Assembly (NCBI RefSeq): GCF_007988965.1
Contig: NZ_BJVD01000001.1
Location: forward strand, 496,001 to 560,000
Direction of reading: 5' to 3'
DNA from: Rummeliibacillus stabekisii
GTDB taxonomy: Bacteria > Bacillota > Bacilli > Bacillales_A > Planococcaceae
DNA: 64,000 nt
Within the stretch, counting starts at the first letter, position 1, and each line of letters starts with the position of its first letter. Of the stretch, positions 28,444 through 37,566 are shown piece by piece. The translations under genes and the position numbers were made by a program. The notes beneath the pieces are model-generated. The model did no database searches, had not been told where the DNA came from, and saw only the letters and a program-made list of their open reading frames with translations.

Positions 28444-29139
28444 TTACGCTAACTTTGAAATAACCTTCAAAACAATCTCTGTTGAATGTTTTGCTGCTAC
28501 TTGTAAAAATTCATCAAAGCTGATTGCAGATTCTTTGCCAGCAATATCAGAAAGAGCACGAATGACCACAAAAGGAGTATCAAATTGATAGCAAACTTGC
28601 GCTACAGCAGCTGCTTCCATCTCAACAGCTTTCATTGATTTAAAATCCCCACGTACTTTTTCCACACGAACAGGATCGTTCATAAAAGAGTCGCCCGTTG
28701 TAATCAGACCAACTGCAAATTGGTGCTCGCCTATTTCTGTTACGGCTTCTTTCGCGATTTCGATTAGTTTTTGATCTGATTGGAACATAGCTGGCATTTG
28801 TGGAACTTGTCCGATTTCATAGCCGAAAATAGTAGCATCCACATCATGATGCCTTACTTCGTCTGAAATAACTATTGCACCGATATCAAGATTTTCATCA
28901 TAGCCGCCTGCAGATCCTGTATTAATGACAATATCTGGTTTGTATTCATGCAGTAGCAATGTAGTTGTCATGGCTGCATTGACCTTGCCAATCCCGCTCT
29001 TCAGAAGGATGACATCATGGCCTGCGTATGTACCTGTCGTAAATTCACTATGCGCCATAGTTCGGCTCTCCGTATTTTCTAGTGTGTTTCTTAAATATTC
29101 TACTTCTTCTTCCATTGCGCCAATGACAGCAATTCTCAT
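28444..29139 (-). CDS. mtnN: 5'-methylthioadenosine/S-adenosylhomocysteine nucleosidase
   Basis: Cleaves MTA and SAH to adenine plus the thioribose moiety in methionine salvage. The 231 residues show [12 protein letters not shown] at the start, [20 protein letters not shown] with the catalytic region, and RALSDIAG near the end. The Shine-Dalgarno is AAAGGAAG. A structured leader lies upstream. Confidence 0.97.
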   Translation of the reverse strand: MRIAVIGAMEEEVEYLRNTLENTESRTMAHSEFTTGTYAGHDVILLKSGIGKVNAAMTTTLLLHEYKPDIVINTGSAGGYDENLDIGAIVISDEVRHHDVDATIFGYEIGQVPQMPAMFQSDQKLIEIAKEAVTEIGEHQFAVGLITTGDSFMNDPVRVEKVRGDFKSMKAVEMEAAAVAQVCYQFDTPFVVIRALSDIAGKESAISFDEFLQVAAKHSTEIVLKVISKLA

Positions 29140-29167
29140 TTTTATACTTCCTTTCTTAAGTTAAATC

Positions 29168-29204
29168 TACTCCATGCTGGGCCGTAATCTTCCCATAGGA
29201 GATA
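29168..29204 (-). promoter_or_regulatory. Structured leader hairpin upstream of mtnN
   Basis: CTCC-ATG-GG segments pair with CC-CAT-GGAG across an 11-nt loop with small bulges. The hairpin lies 30 nt before the mtnN start and has no U-run. It is not recognised as a known riboswitch. Confidence 0.25.
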
Positions 29205-29243
29205 GTCACTTATACCGCTTATTATATTACAACATAAAGAATG

Positions 29244-29271
29244 GCGATGCCTCACTTATAGGGGGCATCGC
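29244..29271 (-). terminator. Hairpin after the YrrS-like gene
   Basis: GCGATGCC / GGCATCGC, 8 bp, with a 12-nt loop, just past the stop codon. The T-run is poor, so termination may be partial. Confidence 0.5.
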
Positions 29272-29278
29272 ACATATT

Positions 29279-30085
29279 TTAATAAGCACCTTGATGTGTT
29301 TTTAAGACTTCCAATTTAGTTGGTTTCCAACCTTTATTAGGAATCCACTCCATTGAAACACGATAGTTCTTGGTCTTGTCATTTGAAGAAACAATTCCGA
29401 TTGACGTATTCGGGCTACCACCGTTCTTAACATACCATATAATCATATCATTTTCATCTAAGCCTGTCGTATGAGCAATCGTTTTTATTTTTTCGTTCCA
29501 ATCAAGTGAACCTTTTGTATAGCTTGAATTATGGACATCGCTGGATTCTTTTTGTTTTGTTTTAGTTGGCTTCCATTTTGAATCGGTAACAACTTTTTTC
29601 ACGTTTGGATCGTTAGAATCTTCGACTTTAGCTGTATGACTGTATTGGTCACTGTCTTTCTTACTTTCTTCATTATCTTGTGTTTCATCTGAAGCTGAAT
29701 TATTATCTTCATCACTAGCAGTCTCTTCTTGTTCACTAGACGAATTATCGTCTTCCGCTTGTGCATCACTTTCTTCTTCAGATGCGTCTGCTTTTTCTTT
29801 CTTGGCCTCTTCCGCTTGTTTTGCTTTCTCTTTTTCTAGCTCTTTTGAATCTTTTTCTACTATATTATCTTTTTCGGATTCATTTTCTTGCGGTGTTTGT
29901 TGGGCAACTTTATCACTTTTAGTGTCTTTGTTATGCGAGCCGCCAATGACAATGAAGCCAGCTACAACGAGTATAAGTGCAGCTACAACACCAATTAACA
30001 CATTCAATATTTTATCCATTTTCTTTTTATCTGTGTTTTTTGGTTTTTTGCCATTCGGATTATATCGGCGTCCAATTTCAGCCAT
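29279..30085 (-). CDS. YrrS family protein (DUF1510)
   Basis: A membrane-anchored protein of unknown function, 268 residues. A basic N-terminus (GRRYNPNGKKPKN) precedes one TM helix at about residues 28-50. A long, strongly acidic low-complexity linker (Glu/Asp/Ser/Lys, about residues 60-165) leads to a C-terminal DUF1510 domain (about residues 180-268). The Shine-Dalgarno is GGGGGAG. In B. subtilis yrrS sits between pbpI and mtnN; here pbpI is missing and a small ORF lies upstream. Confidence 0.85.
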   Translation of the reverse strand: MAEIGRRYNPNGKKPKNTDKKKMDKILNVLIGVVAALILVVAGFIVIGGSHNKDTKSDKVAQQTPQENESEKDNIVEKDSKELEKEKAKQAEEAKKEKADASEEESDAQAEDDNSSSEQEETASDEDNNSASDETQDNEESKKDSDQYSHTAKVEDSNDPNVKKVVTDSKWKPTKTKQKESSDVHNSSYTKGSLDWNEKIKTIAHTTGLDENDMIIWYVKNGGSPNTSIGIVSSNDKTKNYRVSMEWIPNKGWKPTKLEVLKTHQGAY

Positions 30086-30180
30086 AAGTCTCCCCCTTAC
30101 TTCTTTACATGATGACGCGCATCATCTGGTTTGGTTTCTTAATACTCTTGTCTATCATAGCATAAAAACAGAATACGCTT

Positions 30181-30462
30181 CTAGCTTTGCGAGTATACAT
30201 GAAAAGCATTCCAGGTAGCCCCAAAGCATATAAAATAAGGATTAAAGTCGTATTCATTTCTTTTACAAGTAACCGCAGACCCAATAACATGCTTTTTAAT
30301 TGTTACTGTCGTTTGATTTCCGTAGTTTTCAAAACAATCAGCTATAATTAATTGATTCGTATGGTACTGATATTTAATAATAATCATGAGTGATATACCC
30401 AAAGTTAAAATACCAACGCTACCGAAAATCGCGATTGACTTTTTCTTTTTAGATGTTTTCAA
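30181..30462 (-). CDS. Hypothetical small membrane or secreted protein
   Basis: 93 residues I do not recognise. A lysine-rich start (KTSKKKKS) precedes one hydrophobic segment (about residues 9-30). The outside part contains two cysteines in an ADCFENYG...VTCK context that could form a disulfide. The start is a TTG with an AAGAGAGAT-type Shine-Dalgarno. An AT-rich TTGAAA-16-TATATT promoter-like sequence lies upstream. The last 27 residues look unlike the rest and may be a read-on extension. No homology-based function is proposed. Confidence 0.55.
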   Translation of the reverse strand: MKTSKKKKSIAIFGSVGILTLGISLMIIIKYQYHTNQLIIADCFENYGNQTTVTIKKHVIGSAVTCKRNEYDFNPYFICFGATWNAFHVYSQS

Positions 30463-30624
30463 TTAAATCTCTCTTTCTTTCGTTTCATAATTCAGAATAT
30501 AATATATTTTATTTTTCCTTTTTTTCAACCATTTAATAATGGCTGATACGTTTACTTAATCTATTTATAACAAAAACCTCATTTGTTGAATACAATAATT
30601 TCCGTTTAATTGCGTTTAATAAAA

Positions 30625-30655
30625 AAAGAAGACAATACAAACGATTGTCTTCTTT
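30625..30655 (-). terminator. Terminator of greA
   Basis: A 12-bp stem AAAGAAGACAAT / ATTGTCTTCTTT with a 7-nt loop and a minus-strand T-run, 15 nt past the greA stop. Confidence 0.9.
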
Positions 30656-30669
30656 AAAGGTTTTACATT

Positions 30670-31146
30670 TTATTTAATAGAAATAATCTCGACATCCATG
30701 TCTCCACCAGGTGTATTGACTTTTACACGGTCTCCCACTTTATTGCCAAGTAGGGCTTTAGCGATTGGCGAATCATTTGAAATACGACCCTCGAAAGGAT
30801 CTGCTTCTGCTGAACCTACGATTGTGTAAGTTTCTTCGTCGTCTTCCTCTAAGTCCTTGAATGTTACTGTACGGCCAATTGTTACGATATCAGATGTACT
30901 CGCGCCTTCTTCGATAATCATGGCATTACGAATCATTGTTTGCAAAAGCGAAATACGGCCTTCTACAAAGCCTTGTTCGTCCTTCGCAGCATCATACTCG
31001 GAGTTCTCCGATAAGTCACCAAAACCACGCGCTGTTTTGATGCGTTCAACAACTTCTTTACGTTTAGTTGAAATTAAGAATTCTAATTCTTCTTCTAGTT
31101 TTTGCTTACCCGCTGCAGTCATTGGGTATTGTTTTTCTGCTGCCAT
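30670..31146 (-). CDS. greA: Transcription elongation factor GreA
   Basis: Rescues backtracked RNA polymerase by stimulating transcript cleavage. The 158 residues have the N-terminal coiled coil ([16 protein letters not shown], acidic tip around [11 protein letters not shown]) and a C-terminal FKBP-like domain ending [12 protein letters not shown]. The ATG at 31146 follows GAGGAG with 8-nt spacing; the upstream GTG is part of the Shine-Dalgarno. It is downstream of udk as in B. subtilis. Confidence 0.97.
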   Translation of the reverse strand: MAAEKQYPMTAAGKQKLEEELEFLISTKRKEVVERIKTARGFGDLSENSEYDAAKDEQGFVEGRISLLQTMIRNAMIIEEGASTSDIVTIGRTVTFKDLEEDDEETYTIVGSAEADPFEGRISNDSPIAKALLGNKVGDRVKVNTPGGDMDVEIISIK

Positions 31147-31189
31147 TTTATTCACTCCTCGATTGCTTCTTCATCATCTTAATAAAAAT

Positions 31190-31224
31190 ACTATGTCGCT
31201 ACTCGTTAAAGCATGCGACATAGT
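31190..31224 (-). terminator. Hairpin between udk and greA
   Basis: A perfect 10-bp stem ACTATGTCGC / GCGACATAGT with a 15-nt loop and a following ATTTTTATT on the minus strand. It may end or attenuate the udk transcript before greA. Confidence 0.6.
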
Positions 31225-31261
31225 TTCTAACAAGAATATTTACTAATCATTTACAATGATA

Positions 31262-31900
31262 TTACACAATACTATTTGTTTCAAGAATTGTTTTTATTTT
31301 TGTAACCATTAAATCAATTGCCACTTCATTTTGGCCGCCTTCTGGAATAATAATATCTGCATAACGCTTAGTTGGCTCAATAAATTGATTATGCATCGGA
31401 CGAACAACAGAAAGATATTGCTCAATGACAGAATCCATTGAACGACCACGCTCATTGATATCGCGTAAAATACGGCGAATAATCCGCAAGTCTGCATCCG
31501 TATCCACAAATAATTTAATGTCCATCAATTCACGCAAGCGCGGATCAAAAAGTACCAAAATTCCTTCAAGAATGATAACATCTTGTGGATCAATATGAAT
31601 GGTTTCTTTTGAACGTGTATGTAGTGCATAATCATACACTGGTTTTTCAATGGATTTTCTTTCTAATAAACGCTTTACATCACTAATTAATAAATCCGTA
31701 TCAAATGCATCCGGATGATCATAATTCGTTTCTAGTCGTTGATCAAATTCCAAATGGCTTTGATCTTTATAATAAAAGTCTTGCTCAATCACTACTACTG
31801 AATGTTCTTTAAATACATCATGGATGGCATGTGTCACACTTGTTTTGCCAGACCCAGAACCTCCAGCGATGCCAATCACAACTGGACGTTGTTTTTCCAT
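31262..31900 (-). CDS. udk: Uridine kinase
   Basis: Phosphorylates uridine and cytidine in pyrimidine salvage. The 212 residues have the P-loop [12 protein letters not shown] near residue 10, a YDHPDAFD substrate segment and [24 protein letters not shown] lies upstream. It starts right after trhP2, in the trmR-trhP1-trhP2-udk-greA arrangement. Confidence 0.97.
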   Translation of the reverse strand: MEKQRPVVIGIAGGSGSGKTSVTHAIHDVFKEHSVVVIEQDFYYKDQSHLEFDQRLETNYDHPDAFDTDLLISDVKRLLERKSIEKPVYDYALHTRSKETIHIDPQDVIILEGILVLFDPRLRELMDIKLFVDTDADLRIIRRILRDINERGRSMDSVIEQYLSVVRPMHNQFIEPTKRYADIIIPEGGQNEVAIDLMVTKIKTILETNSIV

Positions 31901-33175
31901 CTACCGCATCTCCTTGCGCATCATATTCATTGGATACAGCTTCTCAGCACATTTGAAACGAACGATTTGCAATGGATGTCTAGCAGCATCAAGTGCTTGT
32001 CCATCTTCATCCCATACTTCGTCAATGACAACTTTAAAGTTTTCAATTTCAGGCCCGAAAAACTCTACTTCGTCGCCAGGTTTAAAGTAATTACGTTGCT
32101 GTAATGTAACCATTTGTGTTTCTTCATTGTAATCTAAGACCATGCCAACAAAATCAAATTTCGTTTGCTTGCCATGTTCACCGAACATTTGTTGTTCATA
32201 TCCAGGTTGTCCTTCAAAGAAAGAAGAAGCTGTTTCACGGTTTGCACATTTATCTAGCTCTTCAAGCCATTCAAGTTTAATTTTGAAATTATCAGGATCT
32301 GCACAATATGCGTCGATTACTTTACGATAGACACTGACTACAGTAGCTATATAGTGAATCGATTTCATACGACCTTCAACTTTTAAAGAATCAATGCCTA
32401 AGTCAATAATTTTTGGAATAGATTCGATAAGCTTCAAATCTTTCGGGCTCATTGCAAAGGCTTCGTTGCCTTCTTCAAATAAAGGCTTTTCTTCACCATC
32501 TTCTACTGCATATAAATCATAATCCCATCGACATGATTGGCAACAACCCCCACGATTAGAATCACGCGCAGTCATATGGTTAGATAAAACACAACGACCA
32601 GAATAAGCAATACACATTGCGCCATGAACAAATGACTCAATTTCAATATCCACTTTTTCTTTCATTAGTTTGATCTCTTCTGCACTTGTTTCACGTGCTA
32701 ACACGACACGCTCTAATCCTTCTTCTTTCCAATACTGAACAGCTTTCCAGTTGGAAAGGGATTGTTGCGTACTTAGATGGATTTCTAATTTTGGTGCAAC
32801 AATTTTACATGTCTCAATAATTAATGGATCGGCTACAATAATACCTGCTACTCCTGCGCCTTCCAGTGCTTTTAGATATTCATCAAGTCCATCCATATTA
32901 TCATTGTGAGCAAAAATATTCGTCGTCACATAGATTCTGGCACCATATTTATTAGCAAATTCTACACCTTCGCGCATTTCATCGATTGAGAAATTTCCTG
33001 CGTTTGAACGAAGACCAAATTCTTGGCCGCCGATAAATACAGCGTCTGCACCATAGTGGACTGCAATTTTTAATTTTTCCAAGTTGCCTGCAGGTGCTAG
33101 CAATTCGGGTTTTTTAACGATGACTCTTTTGCCATCACGAATTTCGCTTATCGTATCGTCTTTTAATAATGTCAC
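31901..33175 (-). CDS. trhP2: tRNA 5-hydroxyuridine synthesis protein TrhP2 (U32 peptidase-like)
   Basis: A U32-family protein (B. subtilis YrrO) that with its partner forms 5-hydroxyuridine at tRNA position 34, using prephenate in related systems. The 424 residues include PELLAPAGNLEKL, the U32 signature around ESFVHGAMCIAYSGRC and a cysteine cluster (GGCCQSCRW) consistent with Fe-S binding. The start is GTG with AAAGGAG upstream. It follows trhP1 directly. Confidence 0.93.
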   Translation of the reverse strand: MTLLKDDTISEIRDGKRVIVKKPELLAPAGNLEKLKIAVHYGADAVFIGGQEFGLRSNAGNFSIDEMREGVEFANKYGARIYVTTNIFAHNDNMDGLDEYLKALEGAGVAGIIVADPLIIETCKIVAPKLEIHLSTQQSLSNWKAVQYWKEEGLERVVLARETSAEEIKLMKEKVDIEIESFVHGAMCIAYSGRCVLSNHMTARDSNRGGCCQSCRWDYDLYAVEDGEEKPLFEEGNEAFAMSPKDLKLIESIPKIIDLGIDSLKVEGRMKSIHYIATVVSVYRKVIDAYCADPDNFKIKLEWLEELDKCANRETASSFFEGQPGYEQQMFGEHGKQTKFDFVGMVLDYNEETQMVTLQQRNYFKPGDEVEFFGPEIENFKVVIDEVWDEDGQALDAARHPLQIVRFKCAEKLYPMNMMRKEMR

Positions 33176-33192
33176 GGTTTTTTTCTCCTTTC

Positions 33193-34122
33193 CTAGTATA
33201 CAGTTTCCTTGAAGAAGAAGCCTGTATCCAATGGACGCAACTCTGGTTGAATTTCTTCAATTTTTGCGAGTAGTTCTTCTTTTATATCGAAGTATGCATC
33301 AGGAGATTCAGTGTATGCATCAATTGCTTTGCGGTAACACTCTGTTACAGCGACCACATATTCTTCTGTATGCAAGACACCCTCAATTTTGAAAACGTCG
33401 ATTTCAGCTTCAAATAATTCATCTAATTCATCAATAATACACATATCATTCGGACTGAAAATATGCGTACCGTTTAAATCCTCGTATATTGGATATTTGC
33501 TGTTTCGTTCTGGATCATGCAAGAACATATTGCGATTGTTTTTCCGGTTTTCAACTTCCATTGCTTTGCCTTCATACAAGAAGTAATGGCCAAGCAGTGG
33601 TCGTTTCGACTGGAACATACATGTCATTCCGTGCACTTGGACTTCGATTTCGATTTCGGCATTTTCTTTAATTTCAACAATTTCATCCATGCTTAATTCA
33701 CGAGCAAGGACAGCCCTTGTTGCACCGCGTTTGCCCCAATAATTAGCTTGGAACCAGTTCGTTGCAATTGTTTCTGGGTTCCAATGTAATGGGATGTTAA
33801 CGTCTGCTTCACGTCTAGCAATGATGACTGATGGATCGCCAAAAACGATGCCATCCACACCTATTTCTGATAATGCTTTCATATAAGGTGCTAGTGCATC
33901 CACCCGATCATTATGGAAGATAGCATTCATCGCAACGTATACTTTTTTTCCAGCATTGTGAATGATTGCAGTAGCTTCACGTACTTCTTCAATAGTAAAT
34001 TCTCCTGCTAATCGTAAACCAAATTGCTGTTCACCTATTAAAAAGGCATCTGCACCTGCTTCAATAAGCGCTTTAATATGTGAAAGCGATTGTGGAGTTA
34101 CAAGTAATTCAGGTTTTGTCAT
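33193..34122 (-). CDS. trhP1: tRNA 5-hydroxyuridine synthesis protein TrhP1 (U32 peptidase-like)
   Basis: The smaller U32-family partner (B. subtilis YrrN), 309 residues. It aligns with the N-terminal two-thirds of TrhP2 (PELLVTPQSLSHIKA, EVQVHGMTCMFQSKRPL). It lacks the full cysteine cluster seen in TrhP2. The ATG at 34122 has AGAGGTGA upstream; the longer frame starts inside trmR. Confidence 0.92.
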   Translation of the reverse strand: MTKPELLVTPQSLSHIKALIEAGADAFLIGEQQFGLRLAGEFTIEEVREATAIIHNAGKKVYVAMNAIFHNDRVDALAPYMKALSEIGVDGIVFGDPSVIIARREADVNIPLHWNPETIATNWFQANYWGKRGATRAVLARELSMDEIVEIKENAEIEIEVQVHGMTCMFQSKRPLLGHYFLYEGKAMEVENRKNNRNMFLHDPERNSKYPIYEDLNGTHIFSPNDMCIIDELDELFEAEIDVFKIEGVLHTEEYVVAVTECYRKAIDAYTESPDAYFDIKEELLAKIEEIQPELRPLDTGFFFKETVY

Positions 34123-34127
34123 TATGG

Positions 34128-34760
34128 TCACCTCTTTATACAAATCAATAATCCATCACCAACTGGGAAGAATGTGGATTGATAATCTTCATTTTCTATC
34201 ATCCAATCCGCAAATTGATGCAAATTACGAATCATCGTTCTTTTCCGCCTAGGTACCTCTGAAAGATCCAGATCGGAAAGGCCGTGCATATACATATTAT
34301 CGATATATATAATACCGCCTTGTTTTATAAGCGGACTATACTTTTCAAAGAACTTTTGATATTGCCCTTTTGCAGCATCGATAAAAATAGCATCAAATGC
34401 TGAGTGATGATTTTCTATATCTACTTCTAATGCATCGCCTGAGATGATTTCCACTTGCTCAGCAACAGAAGATTTCGAAAGGAAATGTTTAGCTTGCTGT
34501 ACACGGTTTTCATCTCGTTCAATTGACACTATTTTTGTTTCGGGCAATGCCTCAGCCATACGAATGGCAGAGTAGCCAATTGCAGTGCCAATTTCTAATA
34601 TACTTTTAGGTTGTTGGATTCGGAGCATTTGCAGCAATAATTCAATTGCTGGCAGTTGCATAATAGGCACAAAGTTTTCTTTTGCGAATTGTTCCATCTC
34701 AGTAAGCAATGGATTTCGTGGTTTTATAAAGGACATTGTATATGCATCCGAAATAGCCAT
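34128..34760 (-). CDS. trmR: tRNA 5-hydroxyuridine methyltransferase TrmR
   Basis: SAM-dependent O-methyltransferase (YrrM) that turns 5-hydroxyuridine into 5-methoxyuridine at the tRNA wobble position. The 210 residues have ILEIGTAIGYSAIRMAEAL near residue 55, FIDAAKGQYQKF and YIDNMYMHG. The Shine-Dalgarno is AAGGAGG. It is followed by trhP1 and trhP2, which supply its substrate modification. Confidence 0.94.
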   Translation of the reverse strand: MAISDAYTMSFIKPRNPLLTEMEQFAKENFVPIMQLPAIELLLQMLRIQQPKSILEIGTAIGYSAIRMAEALPETKIVSIERDENRVQQAKHFLSKSSVAEQVEIISGDALEVDIENHHSAFDAIFIDAAKGQYQKFFEKYSPLIKQGGIIYIDNMYMHGLSDLDLSEVPRRKRTMIRNLHQFADWMIENEDYQSTFFPVGDGLLICIKR

Positions 34761-34814
34761 ACAATTCCCTCCTTATTTTTTCAAAAATACACTTTATCTT
34801 ATCACAAAAATAGA

Positions 34815-34837
34815 AGAAAAGCGAGAGCCGCTCTTCT
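34815..34837 (-). terminator. Terminator of mltG
   Basis: A 9-bp stem AGAAGAGCG / CGCTTTTCT (one G-U pair) with a 5-nt loop and a minus-strand T-rich tail, between mltG and trmR. Confidence 0.6.
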
Positions 34838-34895
34838 CCTATCTTAGTTATTCAAACCTAATTTCAATAAATCGGTTCAGCATCTTTTTCCTAGT

Positions 34896-36011
34896 TTACT
34901 TTATATATTTCTCAACTTTACCTAAATGTTCATCATACGTTTTAGAGAAATGATTGTTACCGTTTTTGTCTGACACAAAGTATAGGTATTCTGTTGTTGC
35001 TGGATTTATTGCAGCCTCAAGTGATTCTTTACCTGCGTTTGAAATAGGGCCTGGTGGCAATCCCTTAATTTTATACGTATTGTATGGATTTTTCACTTCT
35101 AAATCTTTATAAAGGACCCGGGATTTATGCTCTCCTAATGCATAAAGAACAGTAGGGTCGGTTTGAAGTGGCATTTTGCTTTCTAAACGATTATAAAAGA
35201 CACTAGCAATCGTTTCACGGTCGGTTTTGGCTGTTGCTTCTTTCTCCAAAAGGGAAGCAAATGTTAAAAATTTATGAACAGATAAATGTTTTTGCTTCAA
35301 TTGGCCAGAGTAATTAGTGATAACCTCATTGGTCTGTGCAATCATTGGCTCTATGATTTCCTGTAATGTCGGCTTCTCTTCGAAATACGGGTATGTTGAA
35401 GGGTACAGGTAGCCTTCAAGTGGATAGCGTATATTTTTTTGGTCAATTGCTTTTGTAACGGTACGTGGATATGCTTTTTTCATTTGTTTAATGAATTTCT
35501 TGCTATTCACGAGATCCATAAACTCTTTTTTCGAGTAGTTTGTACTTTTTTCAACTTTTTCTGCAATTTGGTCAAGAGTTAAACCTTCTGGGATTGTAAT
35601 CGTAAAGATTGGCGTACGATACACTTTCCCTGTTTTCAGACTTTTGATAATTTCATCGATCGTCATAGAAGAAGTCAGATTATAGGTACCCGCTTGAAAT
35701 TCTGATTCATTTTTTACCTTTGTATAATACTTGAAGACTTTAGCATTTTTAATAATATTTTTATTCTCCAAGGTTTCGGAAATAGTATCAATCGATGAAC
35801 CGATCGGGAGATTAACTTTGACTGTTTTAGTTGCATTTTCATCTACTGGCTTTAACGCATTATTTACATAAAAATACATACTTATCCCAAGAATCAGTGC
35901 AAGTGCAATAAATACTCCTGATGCAGCTAATACAATTTTACGTACAACCCTTTTTTCAGACTGCCGTTCTTTTATTTTATTGATCTGATCTTGGTTTTTC
36001 TTCTTTTCCAC
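34896..36011 (-). CDS. mltG: Endolytic murein transglycosylase MltG
   Basis: Membrane-anchored lytic transglycosylase (YceG/YrrL) that cuts nascent peptidoglycan and so limits glycan length. It has a basic cytoplasmic N-terminus, one TM helix (about residues 26-50), a LysM-like region and the catalytic YceG domain with the active-site Glu in LLEKEA and the GLPPGPISNAGKESLEAA signature. 371 residues. The start is GTG behind TTAAGGAGG. Confidence 0.96.
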   Translation of the reverse strand: MEKKKNQDQINKIKERQSEKRVVRKIVLAASGVFIALALILGISMYFYVNNALKPVDENATKTVKVNLPIGSSIDTISETLENKNIIKNAKVFKYYTKVKNESEFQAGTYNLTSSMTIDEIIKSLKTGKVYRTPIFTITIPEGLTLDQIAEKVEKSTNYSKKEFMDLVNSKKFIKQMKKAYPRTVTKAIDQKNIRYPLEGYLYPSTYPYFEEKPTLQEIIEPMIAQTNEVITNYSGQLKQKHLSVHKFLTFASLLEKEATAKTDRETIASVFYNRLESKMPLQTDPTVLYALGEHKSRVLYKDLEVKNPYNTYKIKGLPPGPISNAGKESLEAAINPATTEYLYFVSDKNGNNHFSKTYDEHLGKVEKYIK

Positions 36012-36050
36012 GTAGGTAATTCCTCCTTAACGGATGTTTGCTGCACAAAA

Positions 36051-36079
36051 AAGCGGAATGCTAGTTGCTCATTCCGCTT
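36051..36079 (-). terminator. Terminator after the DUF1292 gene pair
   Basis: AAGCGGAATG / CATTCCGCTT, 10 bp with a 9-nt loop, and six T residues on the minus strand. Confidence 0.9.
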
Positions 36080-36089
36080 AGGCAAACAA

Positions 36090-36383
36090 TTACTCTTCGC
36101 CAAATTCAGCGTCAAGAGTGTTTAAAACTTCTTCCACCATGTCCCATTCTTCATCAGTTTCAATAGGAACAAGTTCTCCGCCTTCACCATCTTCAGCTGG
36201 GACAACAGCAGATGCAAAGATTTCAACTTCTTCGCCTTCTGCAGCGCCTTCTTTATAATAAAGTACATAGGAGCGGTCAAAATCCTCAGAGTCGAATGTA
36301 TAAAGTACCGCGTATACTTGTTCGTTACCGAATTCATCTACTGCCACGATGTGCTCGTGATCATGTTCGTGTTCATGTGCCAT
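36090..36383 (-). CDS. yrzB: DUF1292 protein (YrzB-like), His-rich N-terminus
   Basis: A small acidic cytosolic protein of the YrzB/DUF1292 family, function unknown, 97 residues. Family segments are [25 protein letters not shown] and [13 protein letters not shown]. The N-terminus has five His in 11 residues ([10 protein letters not shown]), a possible metal-binding patch absent from its neighbour. AAGAGGTGA lies upstream. It is the second of two tandem DUF1292 genes, followed by a terminator. Confidence 0.9.
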   Translation of the reverse strand: MAHEHEHDHEHIVAVDEFGNEQVYAVLYTFDSEDFDRSYVLYYKEGAAEGEEVEIFASAVVPAEDGEGGELVPIETDEEWDMVEEVLNTLDAEFGEE

Positions 36384-36507
36384 TTAGGTCACCTCTTCTA
36401 TATATTTTATGCTGTCTACTTCAGCAGCATCTTAAGTATTCCTTTTGTATTGGATAAATACATATTGCCGAGCATTTATTTTAAACTAAACTGCCAACTC
36501 TCTGCAA

Positions 36508-36795
36508 TTATCCTTGTTCAATATCCTCATCCAACTCTTCAATAACAGATTCGATGTAATCCCACTCTTCATCTGTTTCGATTGGAGTAAGTTCACCGTC
36601 TGTTCCATTATCTGATGGTTCATAGGAGGATGCGAAGATCTCAACTGTGCCATCTTCGTCTTCTGAACCAATAATAGAGTAAAGTACATATGATTTGCCG
36701 AATTGTTCGGAATCAAATGTATGAAGCACTTCGCAAAGTTGCTCATTGCCTTCATCGTCTACAATTGTAATATGTCTTTCTTCAAATTCTTCCAT
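36508..36795 (-). CDS. DUF1292 protein, tandem paralog of YrzB
   Basis: 95 residues, clearly paralogous to the next gene: shared [15 protein letters not shown]-type core, VEIFASS and [13 protein letters not shown]. It lacks the His-rich N-terminus. TGAGGTGA lies upstream. It sits between ruvX and the other DUF1292 gene, so the operon alaS-ireB-ruvX-yrzB has a duplicated last gene. Function unknown. Confidence 0.88.
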   Translation of the reverse strand: MEEFEERHITIVDDEGNEQLCEVLHTFDSEQFGKSYVLYSIIGSEDEDGTVEIFASSYEPSDNGTDGELTPIETDEEWDYIESVIEELDEDIEQG

Positions 36796-36804
36796 AATTT
36801 CACC

Positions 36805-37227
36805 TCATAACTGTTTTCGGTCTAAGTATCCTTGGAGAATCATAACCGCCGCCATTTTATCAATGACTTTTTTTCGATTTTTGCGACGTACATCCGCTTC
36901 GATTAGCAAACGTTCCGCAGCCATTGTTGTCAATCTCTCGTCCCAAAGCGTTACTGGCTTAGAAAATGTATCTTCTAAAAGCTTTGCATAAGCCTGTGAT
37001 GCCTCGCCTCTTGGTCCAACGGTATTGTTCATATTTTTGGGGAAACCTACAACAAATTCAGCAATGTCATACTCATTCACCAGCTCTTGGATTCTTTCAA
37101 TGCCGAATTCATTATTTTCCTCATCAATTTTTACCGTTTCGATACCTTGGGCTGTCCAACCTAGCGCATCGCTAATTGCTACGCCAATAGTTTTGGAGCC
37201 AACATCTAAACCCATTATTCTCATCAT
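36805..37227 (-). CDS. ruvX: RuvX/YqgF, RNase H-fold nuclease
   Basis: Putative Holliday-junction resolvase or pre-16S rRNA 5' processing nuclease, 140 residues. [16 protein letters not shown] (first catalytic Asp), [14 protein letters not shown] and [14 protein letters not shown] are all present. Its ATG overlaps the ireB stop (TAATG). Confidence 0.96.
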   Translation of the reverse strand: MMRIMGLDVGSKTIGVAISDALGWTAQGIETVKIDEENNEFGIERIQELVNEYDIAEFVVGFPKNMNNTVGPRGEASQAYAKLLEDTFSKPVTLWDERLTTMAAERLLIEADVRRKNRKKVIDKMAAVMILQGYLDRKQL

Positions 37228-37493
37228 TATGCCTCGTTATTCTTTTTAATATAGAACTTAACCAACTCTTCTAAAATTTCGTCACGTTCAAGTTTACGAA
37301 TTTTGTTCCGTGCATCCTGATGACGAGGGATATAAGCAGGATCTCCTGATAATAGATAACCAACGATTTGATTGATAGGATTGTATCCTTTTTCTTCTAG
37401 CGCTGCATGTACTCGTTGCATGGTTTCTCTAACTTCTTGTTCCATCGATTCTTCAGGGAAATTAAATTTCATCGTCTGATCAAACTTACTCAT
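37227..37493 (-). CDS. IreB family regulatory phosphoprotein (YrzL)
   Basis: Small UPF0297/IreB protein, 88 residues, a substrate of Ser/Thr kinases in enterococci. It begins [14 protein letters not shown] and has [26 protein letters not shown]-type content. The ATG at 37493 follows TGAGGTG. It is located between alaS and ruvX as in most Bacilli. Confidence 0.95.
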   Translation of the reverse strand: MSKFDQTMKFNFPEESMEQEVRETMQRVHAALEEKGYNPINQIVGYLLSGDPAYIPRHQDARNKIRKLERDEILEELVKFYIKKNNEA

Positions 37494-37566
37494 GCAGGGC
37501 ACCTCACTTTAAAATAGTAGAATAACGTCTTGTATCTATGTTAGTATACCCTATTCAACAAACCTT

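Noticed and set aside
36486-36755. 89-codon ORF overlapping the first DUF1292 gene
   Set aside because: It is a shifted frame of the same DNA; the other frame has the Shine-Dalgarno and the family match.
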